From assembly GCA_019637555.1 (NCBI GenBank), contig JAHBVK010000017.1:35228-99227 (forward strand): a DNA stretch of 64,000 nucleotides, written 5' to 3'. Source of the stretch: Anaerolineae bacterium (GTDB lineage Bacteria > Chloroflexota > Anaerolineae > Aggregatilineales > UBA2796). Positions within the stretch are counted from its first letter, which is position 1, and each line of letters begins with the position of its first letter. The notes under the pieces were generated by a model, which saw only the letters and a list, made by a program, of their open reading frames with translations, was not told the DNA's origin and searched no databases. Shown in pieces: positions 19,217 to 27,888 of the stretch. The position numbers and the translations under genes were made by a program.

Positions 19217-19891
19217 ATGGGTCGTAAAGTTCACCCTGTCGGGTTTCGCCTAAAAATCAACCGCCCCTGGGAGGCACGTTGGTTCGCAGGCGACGAAGGC
19301 AAGTACAGGCAGATGCTCCACGAAGATTTCGCCATCCGGCGCTATCTGTACAAGGAGTTGAAGCAGGCGGCTATCTCGCGCATCGACATTGACCGTTATC
19401 CCACGCAGCTCGTGGTCACGATCCACACGGCAAAGCCGGGAATCGTGATCGGGCGCAAAGGTGACGCAGTGAAGAAAGTCCGCATCGGTTTGGAAGACCT
19501 GACTCAGAAGAAGGTCAAGGTCGAGGTTGAAGAAATCACCAAGCCTGATCTGGACGCCAAGTTGGTGGCGGAGAACATCGCGGGGCAGATCGAGCGCCGC
19601 ATCAGCCACAGCCGCGCTATCAAGCGCGCGATTGCACAGGCGTTCCGCGCGGGTGCGCTGGGCGTCAAGGTGATCGCCTCCGGGCGTCTGGCTGGCGCGG
19701 AAATGGGTCGCCGTGAGGGTGCGATGGAAGGTCGCGTACCCCGCAACACGCTGCGCAGCGCCATGGATTATGGCACGGCGGAAGCGCTGACCACCTTCGG
19801 ACGCATCGGCGTCAAAGTGTGGATTTATACGGGCGAAAAGGTGCAGGAAGAAGAAAAGCCTGAGCCTACCGACGTTTACGTAAGTCAATAG
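19217..19891 (+). CDS. rpsC: 30S ribosomal protein S3
   Basis: 224 residues. S3 forms part of the mRNA entry channel and its helicase site. The KH domain carries PGIVIGRKGDAVKK; the C-terminal domain has RREGAMEGRVPRNTLRS and the final GVKVWIYTGEKV. ATG 19217 follows GAGGGGC. A heptad repeat tract separates it from rplP. Confidence 0.98.
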   Translation: MGRKVHPVGFRLKINRPWEARWFAGDEGKYRQMLHEDFAIRRYLYKELKQAAISRIDIDRYPTQLVVTIHTAKPGIVIGRKGDAVKKVRIGLEDLTQKKVKVEVEEITKPDLDAKLVAENIAGQIERRISHSRAIKRAIAQAFRAGALGVKVIASGRLAGAEMGRREGAMEGRVPRNTLRSAMDYGTAEALTTFGRIGVKVWIYTGEKVQEEEKPEPTDVYVSQ

Positions 19892-19962
19892 TGCTGAAGT
19901 GCTGAGTGCTGAAGTGCTTTAAGAAGTGCCTGAGTGCCAGTAAGTGCCTTAAGTGCCTTTTT
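19892..19962. repeat. AGTGCTGA / AGTGCCT heptad tract
   Basis: Tandem degenerate units (AAGTGCTGAGTGCTGAAGTGCT... then AAGTGCC units) directly after the rpsC stop, widening this otherwise tight operon to 118 bases before rplP. Related tracts at 4477, 27808 and 44896. Confidence 0.7.
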
Positions 19963-20009
19963 AACCGTTCTCTCGGCTCAGAACTTAGAACTCGGATGAG
20001 GTTGAAGAC

Positions 20010-20444
20010 ATGCTCGTACCAAAGCGTGTAAAGTATCGTAAGCAGATGCGCGGACGCATGACCGGGCAAGCCACGCGCGGTCAGGATGTTCAGTTCGGGG
20101 AATTCGCGCTGTTGGCGCTAGAACCCGCCTGGATCACGCAGCGTCAGATCGAGGCTGCCCGCCGCGCAATCGTGCGTTTCATCAAGCGGCGTGGGCGTCT
20201 GTGGATTCGCATCTTTCCAGACAAACCCGTCACCGCCAAGCCCGCAGAAACCCGCATGGGTAGCGGTAAAGGTTCCGTCGATCACTACGTCTGCGTAGTC
20301 AAGCCGGGGCGCATCCTGTTCGAGATGGCTGGTGTAGATGAAGCAGAAGCCAAAGAAGCGCTGCGCTTGGCTGGCTACAAGATGCCCATCAAGACCCGCT
20401 TCATCAAACGCACTGACCCGATTTCTGGCGAAGAAGTCGTCTAG
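20010..20444 (+). CDS. rplP: 50S ribosomal protein L16
   Basis: 144 residues. L16 helps shape the A-site of the 50S subunit. Motifs: [17 protein letters not shown] at the start, [41 protein letters not shown] (the loop containing the conserved arginine that is hydroxylated in some bacteria). ATG 20010 follows GATGAGG. Directly upstream of rpmC in the canonical order. Confidence 0.98.
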   Translation: MLVPKRVKYRKQMRGRMTGQATRGQDVQFGEFALLALEPAWITQRQIEAARRAIVRFIKRRGRLWIRIFPDKPVTAKPAETRMGSGKGSVDHYVCVVKPGRILFEMAGVDEAEAKEALRLAGYKMPIKTRFIKRTDPISGEEVV

Positions 20445-20473
20445 GTGTAGAGGACAAGAGGAGGCAGGTTACG

Positions 20474-20707
20474 ATGGCAGAGAAAATGTTGAGACGGGAA
20501 GAGATTCGCGCGATGACCGGTTCGGAACTGCGCGACAAGCTCGACGAAAAGCGTCAAGAGCTGTACAAGCTGCGGATGGCTTGGGCGGGCAACTCGCTGG
20601 ATAACCCCAACGAAGTTCGCAAAGTCCGCAAAGACATTGCGCGTATTCAGACGATCCTGCGCGAGCTTGAACTCGCCACCGAGGTCGTCAAGGGAGAAGG
20701 AGAGTAA
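20474..20707 (+). CDS. rpmC: 50S ribosomal protein L29
   Basis: 77 residues, slightly longer than usual because of N-terminal MAEKMLR and a short acidic tail. L29 lies by the tunnel exit next to L23. Core: [28 protein letters not shown] and the helical hairpin partner [17 protein letters not shown] 20474 follows AAGAGGAGGCAGG. Confidence 0.95.
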   Translation: MAEKMLRREEIRAMTGSELRDKLDEKRQELYKLRMAWAGNSLDNPNEVRKVRKDIARIQTILRELELATEVVKGEGE

Positions 20708-20708
20708 G

Positions 20709-20963
20709 ATGGCGAATGATCGTCGTCGGCTGATCGGGCGCGTGGTCAGCAATAAGATGGATAAAACCATCGTCGTCGCCGTTGACGTTTCTAAACGTCA
20801 TCGCCTGTACGACAAGGTGGTTCACGAGACGCGCAAGTTTTACGCACATGACGAGGCGAATAGCGCCCTTGAAGGCGACCTCGTTCAGATCGTGGAAAGC
20901 CGTCCGTTGAGCAAAACCAAGCGGTGGGCGCTGGAGACGGTGCTGGAGAAGCGGGCGCAATAG
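20709..20963 (+). CDS. rpsQ: 30S ribosomal protein S17
   Basis: 84 residues. S17 binds 16S rRNA early in assembly. Start ATG 20709 lies one base after the rpmC stop, with its ribosome-binding site (GGGAGAAGGAG) inside the end of rpmC, so the two are probably translationally coupled. Motifs: [16 protein letters not shown] and [11 protein letters not shown]. The upstream in-frame extension is not used. Confidence 0.97.
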   Translation: MANDRRRLIGRVVSNKMDKTIVVAVDVSKRHRLYDKVVHETRKFYAHDEANSALEGDLVQIVESRPLSKTKRWALETVLEKRAQ

Positions 20964-20993
20964 ATTGGCGCTCACACTGAGTAAAGGTGCATC

Positions 20994-21365
20994 ATGATTC
21001 AGCAAGAAAGCCGCATCAAGGTTGCCGATAACACCGGCGCGAAGGAACTTCTGGTCATCCGCGTCATGGGCGGCACGCGCAGACGTTATGCCAGAGTAGG
21101 TGATGTGGTGATCGCCACCGTTAAGCAGGCGACACCGCAGGGAATGGTCAAGAAGAGTGAGGTCGTGCGTGCGGTCATCGTGCGAACGATCAAAGAATAT
21201 CGCCGCGATGACGGCAGCTACATCCGTTTCGACGATAACGCCGCCGTGATTCTGGAATCCGAAGGCGAGAACCCCCGTGGTACTCGTGTATTTGGACCAG
21301 TGGCGCGTGAATTGCGCGAACGTGGCTACCTGAAGATCGTGGCGCTCGCACCCGAAACGCTGTGA
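20994..21365 (+). CDS. rplN: 50S ribosomal protein L14
   Basis: 123 residues. L14 forms an inter-subunit bridge. Motifs: [19 protein letters not shown], the family loop with [17 protein letters not shown], and [20 protein letters not shown] at the end. First gene of the spc block. ATG 20994, about 30 bases after rpsQ, so S10 and spc appear to be a single transcript. Confidence 0.98.
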   Translation: MIQQESRIKVADNTGAKELLVIRVMGGTRRRYARVGDVVIATVKQATPQGMVKKSEVVRAVIVRTIKEYRRDDGSYIRFDDNAAVILESEGENPRGTRVFGPVARELRERGYLKIVALAPETL

Positions 21366-21430
21366 TCGCCTTAATCGACGCAGATCATAGTTGTCGGGTT
21401 TGTGGGGCATCAAGGTAGGTAAGTGAGAAC

Positions 21431-21751
21431 ATGCAGAAGATAAAGAAGGGCGACAACGTAGAAGTTATCGCCGGAAAAGATCTGGGGACACAGGGACGGG
21501 TGCTGGCGGTACTGCCCAAGGAAAAGCGCGTCCTCGTCGAGAAGGTCAACATCGTGACCAAGCACCAGAAGCCCCGCCAGCAAGGGCGCACGCAGACACA
21601 GGGCATCCAGAAGTTCGAGGCTCCCATCGACCTCTCGAACGTGATGCTGGTTTGCCAGAGCTGCAATCAGGCGACACGCGTCGGCTTCCGCTTCGATGAC
21701 GAAGGCAAGAAGGTGCGGTTCTGCAAAAAGTGCGACGCCACCATCGAGTAA
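21431..21751 (+). CDS. rplX: 50S ribosomal protein L24
   Basis: 106 residues. L24 is an assembly initiator. The KOW domain is at the N-terminus (KIKKGDNVEVIAGKDLGTQGRV). The C-terminus carries a zinc-ribbon pattern, VCQSCNQATRVG ... FCKKCDATIE (two CxxC pairs), as in many non-proteobacterial L24 proteins. ATG 21431 follows TAGGTAAGTGAG. Confidence 0.97.
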   Translation: MQKIKKGDNVEVIAGKDLGTQGRVLAVLPKEKRVLVEKVNIVTKHQKPRQQGRTQTQGIQKFEAPIDLSNVMLVCQSCNQATRVGFRFDDEGKKVRFCKKCDATIE

Positions 21752-21777
21752 GGTGAAGCACGAGGACAGAAAACAAT

Positions 21778-22329
21778 ATGGCGAACTTGAAAAACTACTA
21801 CAAGGAAACCGTCATTCCGGCGCTGATGAGCGAATTCAAGTATGAATCGGTCATGCAAGTGCCCAAAGTGACGAAGGTGGTCATCAACATCGGCGTGGGC
21901 GAAGCAATCGACAACGCCAAGGCGCTGGACGGCGCGGTTGAAGACATGACCAAGATCACCGGACAGAAGCCCGTGATCACCAAGGCGAAGAAAAGCGTGG
22001 CGGCATTCAAGCTGCGCGAAGGACGCGCCATCGGCGTAAAAGTGACGCTGCGTAACGAGCGCATGTGGGCGCTGCTAGATCGGCTGATCAATCTGGCGCT
22101 ACCCCGCACCCGTGACTTCCGCGGCATCAGCGCGAACGCTTTCGACGGACGCGGCAACTATACACTCGGTCTGCGCGAACAGTTGATCTTCCCGGAAATT
22201 GAGTACGATAAGATCGACAAGCTGCGCGGCATGGAAATCACGATTGTGACCACAGCCAAGACCGACGAAGAAGGTCGCCGCCTGCTCAAACTGATGGGTA
22301 TGCCGTTCAAAGAAGGTCGCGGAGACTAG
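21778..22329 (+). CDS. rplE: 50S ribosomal protein L5
   Basis: 183 residues. L5 binds 5S rRNA. Motifs: [54 protein letters not shown] and [23 protein letters not shown] 21778 follows GAGGACAG. Normal length and order (rplX-rplE-rpsN). Confidence 0.98.
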   Translation: MANLKNYYKETVIPALMSEFKYESVMQVPKVTKVVINIGVGEAIDNAKALDGAVEDMTKITGQKPVITKAKKSVAAFKLREGRAIGVKVTLRNERMWALLDRLINLALPRTRDFRGISANAFDGRGNYTLGLREQLIFPEIEYDKIDKLRGMEITIVTTAKTDEEGRRLLKLMGMPFKEGRGD

Positions 22330-22350
22330 GGCTAAGGAGAGCTATAGATA

Positions 22351-22557
22351 ATGGCGAAGCGTTCTATTGTCAGCCGTGAAAAGCACCGTAAGTATGCAGT
22401 GCGCGTACGTAACCGCTGCCAGTTCGTAGACCCTTCATCGGGCAAAATCTGCGGACGTCCACGCGGCTATATGCGTCGTTTCGGTCTGTGCCGTATCCAC
22501 TTCCGTGAACAAGCCCTACAAGGCAAGATTCCGGGCGTGACCAAGTCAAGCTGGTAA
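22351..22557 (+). CDS. rpsN: 30S ribosomal protein S14 with an altered zinc ribbon
   Basis: 68 residues, seven more than the usual 61-residue zinc form. Zinc-type S14 has CxxC-x12-CxxC. Here the ligands would read C-x10-C-x12-C-x2-H: the first knuckle is stretched by the insert [10 protein letters not shown] and the last cysteine is replaced by histidine (LCRIHFRE). The rest ([15 protein letters not shown] and [11 protein letters not shown]) is typical, so the gene is clearly rpsN in its normal place between rplE and rpsH. Whether zinc is still held is open. ATG 22351 follows AAGGAGAG. Confidence 0.96.
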   Translation: MAKRSIVSREKHRKYAVRVRNRCQFVDPSSGKICGRPRGYMRRFGLCRIHFREQALQGKIPGVTKSSW

Positions 22558-22571
22558 GAGGTTAAGCAGAC

Positions 22572-22973
22572 ATGCTGAGTGATCCGATTGCAGATATGTT
22601 CACCCGCATCCGTAATGGATTGATGGTGGGCAAAGAGTCGGTGGACATGCCAGCCACCAACTTGAAGAAGGCGATTGCCGACATCCTGAAGCGCGAAGGC
22701 TACATCGAAGAATTCGCGGTCAACGAAGGTCCTAAGCCGACACTGTCGGTAACGCTGAAGTATTATGGACGTCGTCGTCAACGCCGCGCCGTAATCAGCG
22801 GGATCGAGCGCATCAGTAAGCCGGGACGTCGCGTATATGTGCCCAAGTCCGAAATCCCCTATGTGCGCAGCGGAATGGGAATCGCTATTCTGAGCACGCC
22901 CAAAGGCTTGATGACGGGTCAGCAGGCGCGGCGCGAGGGCATCGGCGGCGAAGTTCTCGGTTACGTGTGGTAA
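22572..22973 (+). CDS. rpsH: 30S ribosomal protein S8
   Basis: 133 residues. S8 binds helix 21 of 16S rRNA and in E. coli represses the spc operon. Motifs: DPIADMFTRIRNGLMVGKESVDMP, YGRRRQRRAVISGIERISKPGRRVYV and the closing ARREGIGGEVLGYVW. ATG 22572 is 15 bases after rpsN. Confidence 0.98.
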   Translation: MLSDPIADMFTRIRNGLMVGKESVDMPATNLKKAIADILKREGYIEEFAVNEGPKPTLSVTLKYYGRRRQRRAVISGIERISKPGRRVYVPKSEIPYVRSGMGIAILSTPKGLMTGQQARREGIGGEVLGYVW

Positions 22974-23320
22974 GAGTTCAGTCGTAGCGCCGCAGCGCAG
23001 TTAGCTTGCAGGGTTTGCGCGAAGTACGGAGATAAATAGGCTGGGGGAGCACCAGAACAGTTGAAAGTTGGAAAGTCGAAAGTTAAGCAGTTGGGACGTA
23101 GATAACTTTCGACTTTGAACTCGCTAACTTTGAACTTTCAACTCGTCGCTGATGTTGCCCCGGCATATCTAGAGCGCCACTCAAGAGAAGAAGGTTCGTC
23201 CCGCTTGTAGCATGAGTGAGCGTGTCCGACGCGCAGAGGGTGTCTCGTAACCGTAACACCCAACAACAGCAACGTAAGGCGTGCGGCAGCTTATGGAACC
23301 AATGGAAAGGGTATTCCATA
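22974..23320. other. 347-base spacer inside the spc block
   Basis: Holds the nested inverted repeat at 23060-23142 and otherwise no recognisable gene. Short in-frame codons before the rplF start (from 23216) look like leader sequence rather than an N-terminal extension, because the normal L6 start MSRIGKQPV has its own GGAAAGG. No clear promoter was found. Confidence 0.6.
23060..23142. repeat. GTTGAAAGTT nested inverted repeat, copy 1
   Basis: Outer arms GTTGAAAGTT/AACTTTCAAC (23060-23069, 23133-23142) enclose inner arms GTCGAAAGTTA/TAACTTTCGAC (23075-23085, 23103-23113) around a 17-base loop. A second element of the same design lies at 24231-24308, so the pair brackets rplF and rplR. Confidence 0.85.
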
Positions 23321-23860
23321 ATGTCTCGTATCGGTAAGCAGCCGGTTCCAATTCCGGCAAAGGTAGAGGTGAAGATCGACGGGCAAGAAGTGACCGTTAA
23401 GGGTCCGAAAGGCACTCTGACGCAGACCTTCACGCCAGAAGTCGAAATCACCATCGAGGATGGCAAGGTTATCCTCACCCGTAAGGGCGATGCACGTCAC
23501 CAGCGGGAACTGCACGGCTTGAGCCGCGCACTGCTCGCCAACATGGTTACGGGTGTTTCCACCGGTTTCCGTCGTTCACTCCAGATCGAAGGCGTCGGTT
23601 ACCGTGCGGAGATGGAGGGCAAAACGCTCGTCCTCTACGTCGGTTACTCGCACAATATTAAACTGGAACCAGAACAGAACATCACTTTCAGCGCAGAGCG
23701 TACCCTGATCCATATTGATGGAATCGATAAGGCGCAAGTCGGGCAGATCGCGGCGAATATTCGCAAACTGCGCCCGCCTGAGCCGTATCTGGGCAAGGGT
23801 ATTCGCTATGAAGGTGAAATCATCCGTCGCAAGGCGGGTAAGGCAGGCAAGGGTAAGTAA
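23321..23860 (+). CDS. rplF: 50S ribosomal protein L6
   Basis: 179 residues. L6 lies at the stalk base near the sarcin-ricin loop. ATG 23321 follows GGAAAGG; a longer reading would add 35 unlike residues and is rejected. Motifs: [25 protein letters not shown], and the second-domain motif [19 protein letters not shown]. Followed by rplR after two bases. Confidence 0.98.
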   Translation: MSRIGKQPVPIPAKVEVKIDGQEVTVKGPKGTLTQTFTPEVEITIEDGKVILTRKGDARHQRELHGLSRALLANMVTGVSTGFRRSLQIEGVGYRAEMEGKTLVLYVGYSHNIKLEPEQNITFSAERTLIHIDGIDKAQVGQIAANIRKLRPPEPYLGKGIRYEGEIIRRKAGKAGKGK

Positions 23861-23862
23861 TC

Positions 23863-24225
23863 ATGCCACAACCAACTAGCGTACAACGTGACCGTCGTCA
23901 CCGTCGTCTGCGCGTTAAGGTTCAGGGTACGCAGGAACGCCCTCGTCTGAACGTTTACCGCAGCTTGGAGCATATCTACGCTCAGGTGATCGATGACACC
24001 GTCGGGCACACCCTCGTCGCGGCATCCACATTGGATACCGAGGTGAAGAAGGCTATCGACGGCAAGAATAAAAGCGATGCAGCCAAGATCGTTGGTCAGA
24101 TTGTTGCACGGCGCGCGAAAGCAGCCGGAATCAGCAAGGTGGTCTTTGATCGTGGCGGCAATAGATATCATGGGCGCGTCAAGGCGTTAGCCGATGGCGC
24201 ACGCGAAGGCGGACTCGAATTCTAG
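23863..24225 (+). CDS. rplR: 50S ribosomal protein L18
   Basis: 120 residues. L18 carries 5S rRNA to the 50S subunit. Motifs: [35 protein letters not shown] and the closing [29 protein letters not shown] 23863 is two bases after the rplF stop and its ribosome-binding site (AAGGGTAAG) is inside rplF, implying translational coupling. Confidence 0.98.
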   Translation: MPQPTSVQRDRRHRRLRVKVQGTQERPRLNVYRSLEHIYAQVIDDTVGHTLVAASTLDTEVKKAIDGKNKSDAAKIVGQIVARRAKAAGISKVVFDRGGNRYHGRVKALADGAREGGLEF

Positions 24226-24230
24226 TCTGA

Positions 24231-24308
24231 GTTGAAAGTTTGAAAGTTGAAAGTTCCGAGCCAGAACGCTGTCTTTAACTTTCAACTTTGAACTCAAAAA
24301 CTTTCAAC
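24231..24308. repeat. GTTGAAAGTT nested inverted repeat, copy 2
   Basis: Outer arms GTTGAAAGTTT/AAACTTTCAAC (24231-24241, 24298-24308) and inner arms GTTGAAAGTT/AACTTTCAAC (24246-24255, 24277-24286). Same architecture as 23060-23142, beginning six bases after the rplR stop. Confidence 0.85.
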
Positions 24309-24333
24309 TAGTCGATTTGATGTGGAGAATAAG

Positions 24334-24918
24334 ATGCCTGAAGAAAAAGAAAGAAGAAGACGCGGGCCTCGCCGTCAAGACCGGGAACGGGAGCGTGAAC
24401 GCGAGGAAGAACGCGAAGAACTTGATGAGCGTGTCATCGACATCGCCCGTGTAGCCAAAGTGGTCAAGGGTGGTCGTCGCTTTGCTTTCCGCACGGTGGT
24501 GATCGTTGGTGACAACAAGGGTCGCATCGGCATTGGCGTGGGCAAGTCTCGCGGTGTGCCGGAGTCGATCAAGAAGGGTTCTGATTACGCCAAGAAGCGC
24601 ATGATCCGCGTTTATCTGTCTGGCGCAACCATCCCGCACGAAGTGATCTCCAAGTACGGCGGTGCAGAGGTGCTACTGCGTCCTGCTGCCCCCGGTACAG
24701 GCGTGATCGCGGGTGGTGGTATGCGCGCCGTGCTGGAAGCGGCTGGCGTGCGCGACATCCTGTGCAAGAGCAAGGGCAGCAACAACAAGCTCAACGTAGC
24801 TCTGGCGACGCTGAACGCGCTCAAGCAGCTCATGGACCCCGAAGAACTGGCACGGATGCGCGGCAAGGAAGCTGGTTCGCTGCAACCGTTCTGGATCAAA
24901 GCTCAACAGGGTAACTGA
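24334..24918 (+). CDS. rpsE: 30S ribosomal protein S5
   Basis: 194 residues. S5 takes part in decoding fidelity and the mRNA entry channel. ATG 24334 has GGAG at 24324-24327. The N-terminus carries a ~30-residue highly charged, Arg/Glu-rich extension before the family core [19 protein letters not shown]. The typical S5 segments [20 protein letters not shown] and [18 protein letters not shown] are present. Confidence 0.98.
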   Translation: MPEEKERRRRGPRRQDREREREREEEREELDERVIDIARVAKVVKGGRRFAFRTVVIVGDNKGRIGIGVGKSRGVPESIKKGSDYAKKRMIRVYLSGATIPHEVISKYGGAEVLLRPAAPGTGVIAGGGMRAVLEAAGVRDILCKSKGSNNKLNVALATLNALKQLMDPEELARMRGKEAGSLQPFWIKAQQGN

Positions 24919-24920
24919 CC

Positions 24921-25109
24921 ATGACGAAGAAACTCAAAATCACGTTGGTGAAAAGCCCCATCGGCAATCTTCACATGCAACGTAAGACGGTAAAGGCGCT
25001 GGGTCTCTCGCGCCTCAATTCCAGCATCGAGCAGCCCGATAATCCATCGGTGCGCGGGATGGTGTTCAAGGTACGCCATCTGGTCAGGGTGGAGGAACTC
25101 GAACAATGA
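24921..25109 (+). CDS. rpmD: 50S ribosomal protein L30
   Basis: 62 residues, normal for bacterial L30. Core [25 protein letters not shown] and [20 protein letters not shown] 24921 is two bases after the rpsE stop and the 3' end overlaps rplO by four bases (ATGA), so rpsE-rpmD-rplO are tightly coupled. Confidence 0.97.
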   Translation: MTKKLKITLVKSPIGNLHMQRKTVKALGLSRLNSSIEQPDNPSVRGMVFKVRHLVRVEELEQ

Positions 25110-25687
25110 AACTGCACGATCTTAAGCCCGCTAAGGGCGCGCATCGCAAGCGCACCCGCGTGGGTCGTGGTATCGCCGCCGGACAGGGTAAAACCTCCGG
25201 TCGCGGTCAAAAAGGTCAGGGCGCACGCTCCGGTGGCGTCAAGGGTCCATACTTTGAGGGTGGTCAGCTTCCATTTGTGCGGCGGTTACCCTTCAAGCGC
25301 GGCTTCAACAACCTGTTCCGCATCGTCCATCAGGAAGTGAACGTGGAGAAGCTGGCTGCCTTCAAAAAGGGCGCTGAAGTGAACCCCACGACACTGGCGG
25401 CAGCAGGTTTGATCGACAACGCCGAGCGTCCGGTGGTCATTCTGGGCGATGGCGAAGTCAAGGCGGCGCTCAAGGTCAGCGTGCATCGCATCAGCAAGAG
25501 CGCGCAGTCCAAGATCGAAGCGGCTGGCGGTTCGGTAGAGAAGCTGACATTGGCAGTCAAGGGCGCACGCGCCACGATCAAGCTGCAAAAGAAAGCTGCT
25601 GCTGAAGCCAGCGCACCCGCTGTCGAAGAAAAGCCGAAGAAGAAGCCCGCAGCCAAGAAAGCGGCATCGAAAAAGGCGAAAGAATAA
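25106..25687 (+). CDS. rplO: 50S ribosomal protein L15
   Basis: 193 residues, about 45 more than usual because of a Lys/Ala/Pro-rich tail ([20 protein letters not shown]). L15 is a late assembly protein. Core: [39 protein letters not shown] and [18 protein letters not shown]. The tail looks disordered and probably binds rRNA. Confidence 0.97.
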   Translation: MKLHDLKPAKGAHRKRTRVGRGIAAGQGKTSGRGQKGQGARSGGVKGPYFEGGQLPFVRRLPFKRGFNNLFRIVHQEVNVEKLAAFKKGAEVNPTTLAAAGLIDNAERPVVILGDGEVKAALKVSVHRISKSAQSKIEAAGGSVEKLTLAVKGARATIKLQKKAAAEASAPAVEEKPKKKPAAKKAASKKAKE

Positions 25688-25690
25688 GGG

Positions 25691-25836
25691 CGTGAGCAAC
25701 GCTCACGAGTAACCCGGAGATTCAGAGTGCGTTCGTAGCTGGGGCAAGTGCAGCGCACCGATGGCGGAAATTCTCTGCTATCGGTGCAGCCGACTAGCAG
25801 CAGCGACATAGCGGACAGCACCTTGACTCCGGGTTA
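25691..25836 (+). ncRNA. Structured leader between rplO and secY, class unknown
   Basis: The 187-base gap folds on paper into a compact unit: a 7-bp hairpin CGTGAGC/GCTCACG (25691-25697, 25701-25707), then a closing helix TAACCCGGAG/CTCCGGGTTA (25710-25719 with 25827-25836, perfect 10 bp) enclosing a hairpin GCACCGAT/ATCGGTGC (25755-25762, 25780-25787). It ends 38 bases before the secY start. I do not recognise a known riboswitch or ribosomal-protein leader. It may be a cis-regulatory RNA for secY-adk-map or an RNA-processing site. Confidence 0.5.
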
Positions 25837-25874
25837 TGCTTACACCCTAATACTAGTTATCAAGAGGTTGAGAC

Positions 25875-27212
25875 ATGCAATTGCTTGAAGGGGCACGCAA
25901 CGCCCTGCGGTTGCCAGAGCTACGCAACAAAATTCTATTCACCTTTTTCATTCTGGTGGTGTACCAGTTTGCTACGCACGTCCCCGTGCCGGGTGTGAAC
26001 CGCACCGCCCTCAATACGCTGCTCAACAGCAATGCCAATCTCGGTTTTTTGCAAGTCTTGAATCTGCTTTCCGGTGGCGCGGTGACCAGCTTTAGCGTGC
26101 TGGCGAACGGCGTCTACCCCTACATTACGGCGCAGATCATCTTGCAACTGCTGACGGGCGTGATCCCCGCGTTAGAGCGCATCCAGAAGGAACCGGGTGG
26201 TCAGGAAAAGATCAACCAGTACACCTATTATCTGGCGATCCCGATGGGCTTCTTGCAAGCCGTCGGTCAGATCAACATTATGGAGAGCATTGCCTCGCAA
26301 GCTGGCGTAGGAACGCTGCTGCCGGGCTTTGGTAGTAATACACTGCTGACGCTCACGGTGCTGTTCACAATGACGGCGGGCACGATGTTCGCTATCTGGT
26401 TGGGCAACCTGATCACCGAGCAGGGTATCGGCAACGGTATCTCGATGATCATCTTCGCGGGTATCGTGGCGCGCGTGCCCTATAACGCGGGCTTGCTGCT
26501 GAGCGATCCTGACTGGGCGATCTATAACGTGCTGGCGTTCGTGCTGCTAACCTTCGCTACAGTGGTCGGCATTGTGATCATTCAAGAAGGGACGCGGCGA
26601 ATACCCGTGCAGTACGGTAAGCGCGTGCGCGGGAATAAGCAGTATGGCGGTGGCAGTACGCACATCCCGCTGAAAGTGAATGCGGTGGGCATGATCCCGC
26701 TGATCTTCGCTCAGGCGCTGCTGACCTTCCCCGCGATCCTCGCCAATATCTTCTTCCCCGGATCGAGCTTCGGTACGTGGCTGCAAGATACCTTTGGCAA
26801 CCAGCAAGGCGCGGTTTATTGGATTACCGAGTTCGTGCTGGTGGTGGCGTTTACTTACTTCTACACCGACGTGATGATCCAGCAGCAGAACATCTCTGAG
26901 AATTTGCAGAAGCAGGGCGGTTTCATCCCCGGCATCCGTCCGGGTAAGAATACACAGACCTTCGTCAACAACGTGACGCGGCGCATTACCTTCGCGGGTG
27001 CGTTGTTCCTCGGCTTTGTGGCGATCCTGCCCGGTCTAATGCTGATCGTCGATTACGTGTTCACCGGACGCGCAATTTACAGCCGCAGCACCAATCCGGC
27101 GATGGTGCTCAGTTCCGCTGGTCTAATCATCGTAGTCGGCGTGGTCATCGACACTATGCGTCAACTCGAATCGCAGTTGGTGATGCGTAACTACGAAGGG
27201 TTCATGCGCTAG
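25875..27212 (+). CDS. secY: Protein translocase subunit SecY
   Basis: 445 residues, the channel of the Sec translocon in the cytoplasmic membrane. About ten hydrophobic segments are visible; the family signatures include YPYITAQIILQLL, YYLAIPMGFLQA and the cytoplasmic loop IPVQYGKRVRGNKQYGGGSTHIPLKVN. GFIPGIRPGKNT marks the C5 loop. ATG 25875 follows AGAGGTTGAG. First of secY-adk-map in the usual order after rplO. Confidence 0.98.
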   Translation: MQLLEGARNALRLPELRNKILFTFFILVVYQFATHVPVPGVNRTALNTLLNSNANLGFLQVLNLLSGGAVTSFSVLANGVYPYITAQIILQLLTGVIPALERIQKEPGGQEKINQYTYYLAIPMGFLQAVGQINIMESIASQAGVGTLLPGFGSNTLLTLTVLFTMTAGTMFAIWLGNLITEQGIGNGISMIIFAGIVARVPYNAGLLLSDPDWAIYNVLAFVLLTFATVVGIVIIQEGTRRIPVQYGKRVRGNKQYGGGSTHIPLKVNAVGMIPLIFAQALLTFPAILANIFFPGSSFGTWLQDTFGNQQGAVYWITEFVLVVAFTYFYTDVMIQQQNISENLQKQGGFIPGIRPGKNTQTFVNNVTRRITFAGALFLGFVAILPGLMLIVDYVFTGRAIYSRSTNPAMVLSSAGLIIVVGVVIDTMRQLESQLVMRNYEGFMR

Positions 27213-27227
27213 GAGTTGGGTGTAGCA

Positions 27228-27803
27228 ATGGCAAATTACATCCTCCTCGTCGGTGTGCAAGGATCAGGCAAGGGGACACAAGCGAAACTGATCGTGGAGA
27301 AGTACGGACTGCTGCACCTCTCCACTGGCGATCTGTTCCGCACATGGAATACACCGGTGGCGCAGCAAGCACGTGAGATCGTTAACGCGGGCAACCTCGT
27401 TCCCGATTCGATCACCTTGCAGATGGTCAAGGAGCGCTTGCAGGAACCGGATGCAGCGAATGGTGTGCTGTTCGATGGCTTCCCGCGTACGGTTCCGCAG
27501 GCGGAAGGCTTGGACGAACTGCTTAAAGGCTTCGGCGGCAAAGTCGATGCGGTGCTGATGCTCAACCTCGATAGAGAGGTGGCGATGGAGCGCATCAACA
27601 AACGCTTTGCCGAGCAGCAACGCGCTGATGATACGCCGGAAAAGGCGCAAAAGCGCATGAACGACTTCTACAACGTCACCCTGCCGACGTTCAATAACTA
27701 CTACCGTCCCAAAGGGCTGGTGATCGACGTGGATGGCGATCAGAGCGTCGAGGCGGTATCGGCTGAGATCACGGCGGCGCTGAAGCAGAAGTTAGGAAAG
27801 TAG
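27228..27803 (+). CDS. adk: Adenylate kinase, short-LID form
   Basis: 191 residues. Interconverts ATP + AMP and 2 ADP. P-loop GVQGSGKGT at 9-17, AMP-binding LLHLSTGDLFR and DGFPRT. The LID is short (RFAEQQRADDTPEKAQKRM) with no zinc cysteines, which explains a length below the ~215 of the E. coli type. AGGAG at 27211-27215 is rather far (12 bases) from ATG 27228 and overlaps the secY stop. An AGTAATG/AGTAACG heptad tract (27808-27840) follows. Confidence 0.96.
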   Translation: MANYILLVGVQGSGKGTQAKLIVEKYGLLHLSTGDLFRTWNTPVAQQAREIVNAGNLVPDSITLQMVKERLQEPDAANGVLFDGFPRTVPQAEGLDELLKGFGGKVDAVLMLNLDREVAMERINKRFAEQQRADDTPEKAQKRMNDFYNVTLPTFNNYYRPKGLVIDVDGDQSVEAVSAEITAALKQKLGK

Positions 27804-27807
27804 TAGA

Positions 27808-27840
27808 AGTAATGAGTAACGAGTGATGAGTAATGAGCAA
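27808..27840. repeat. AGTAATG / AGTGATG heptad tract
   Basis: Tandem heptads right after the adk stop codon, related to those at 4477, 19892 and 44896. Confidence 0.6.
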
Positions 27841-27888
27841 ATACGCTCGTGATCATCGCTCGTTATGGATGTTGAATGGTGTAGGAAG

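Noticed and set aside
23216..23320. N-terminal extension of L6
   Set aside because: The extra 35 residues are unlike any L6, and the ATG at 23321 has a proper ribosome-binding site and the conserved MSRIGKQPV start.
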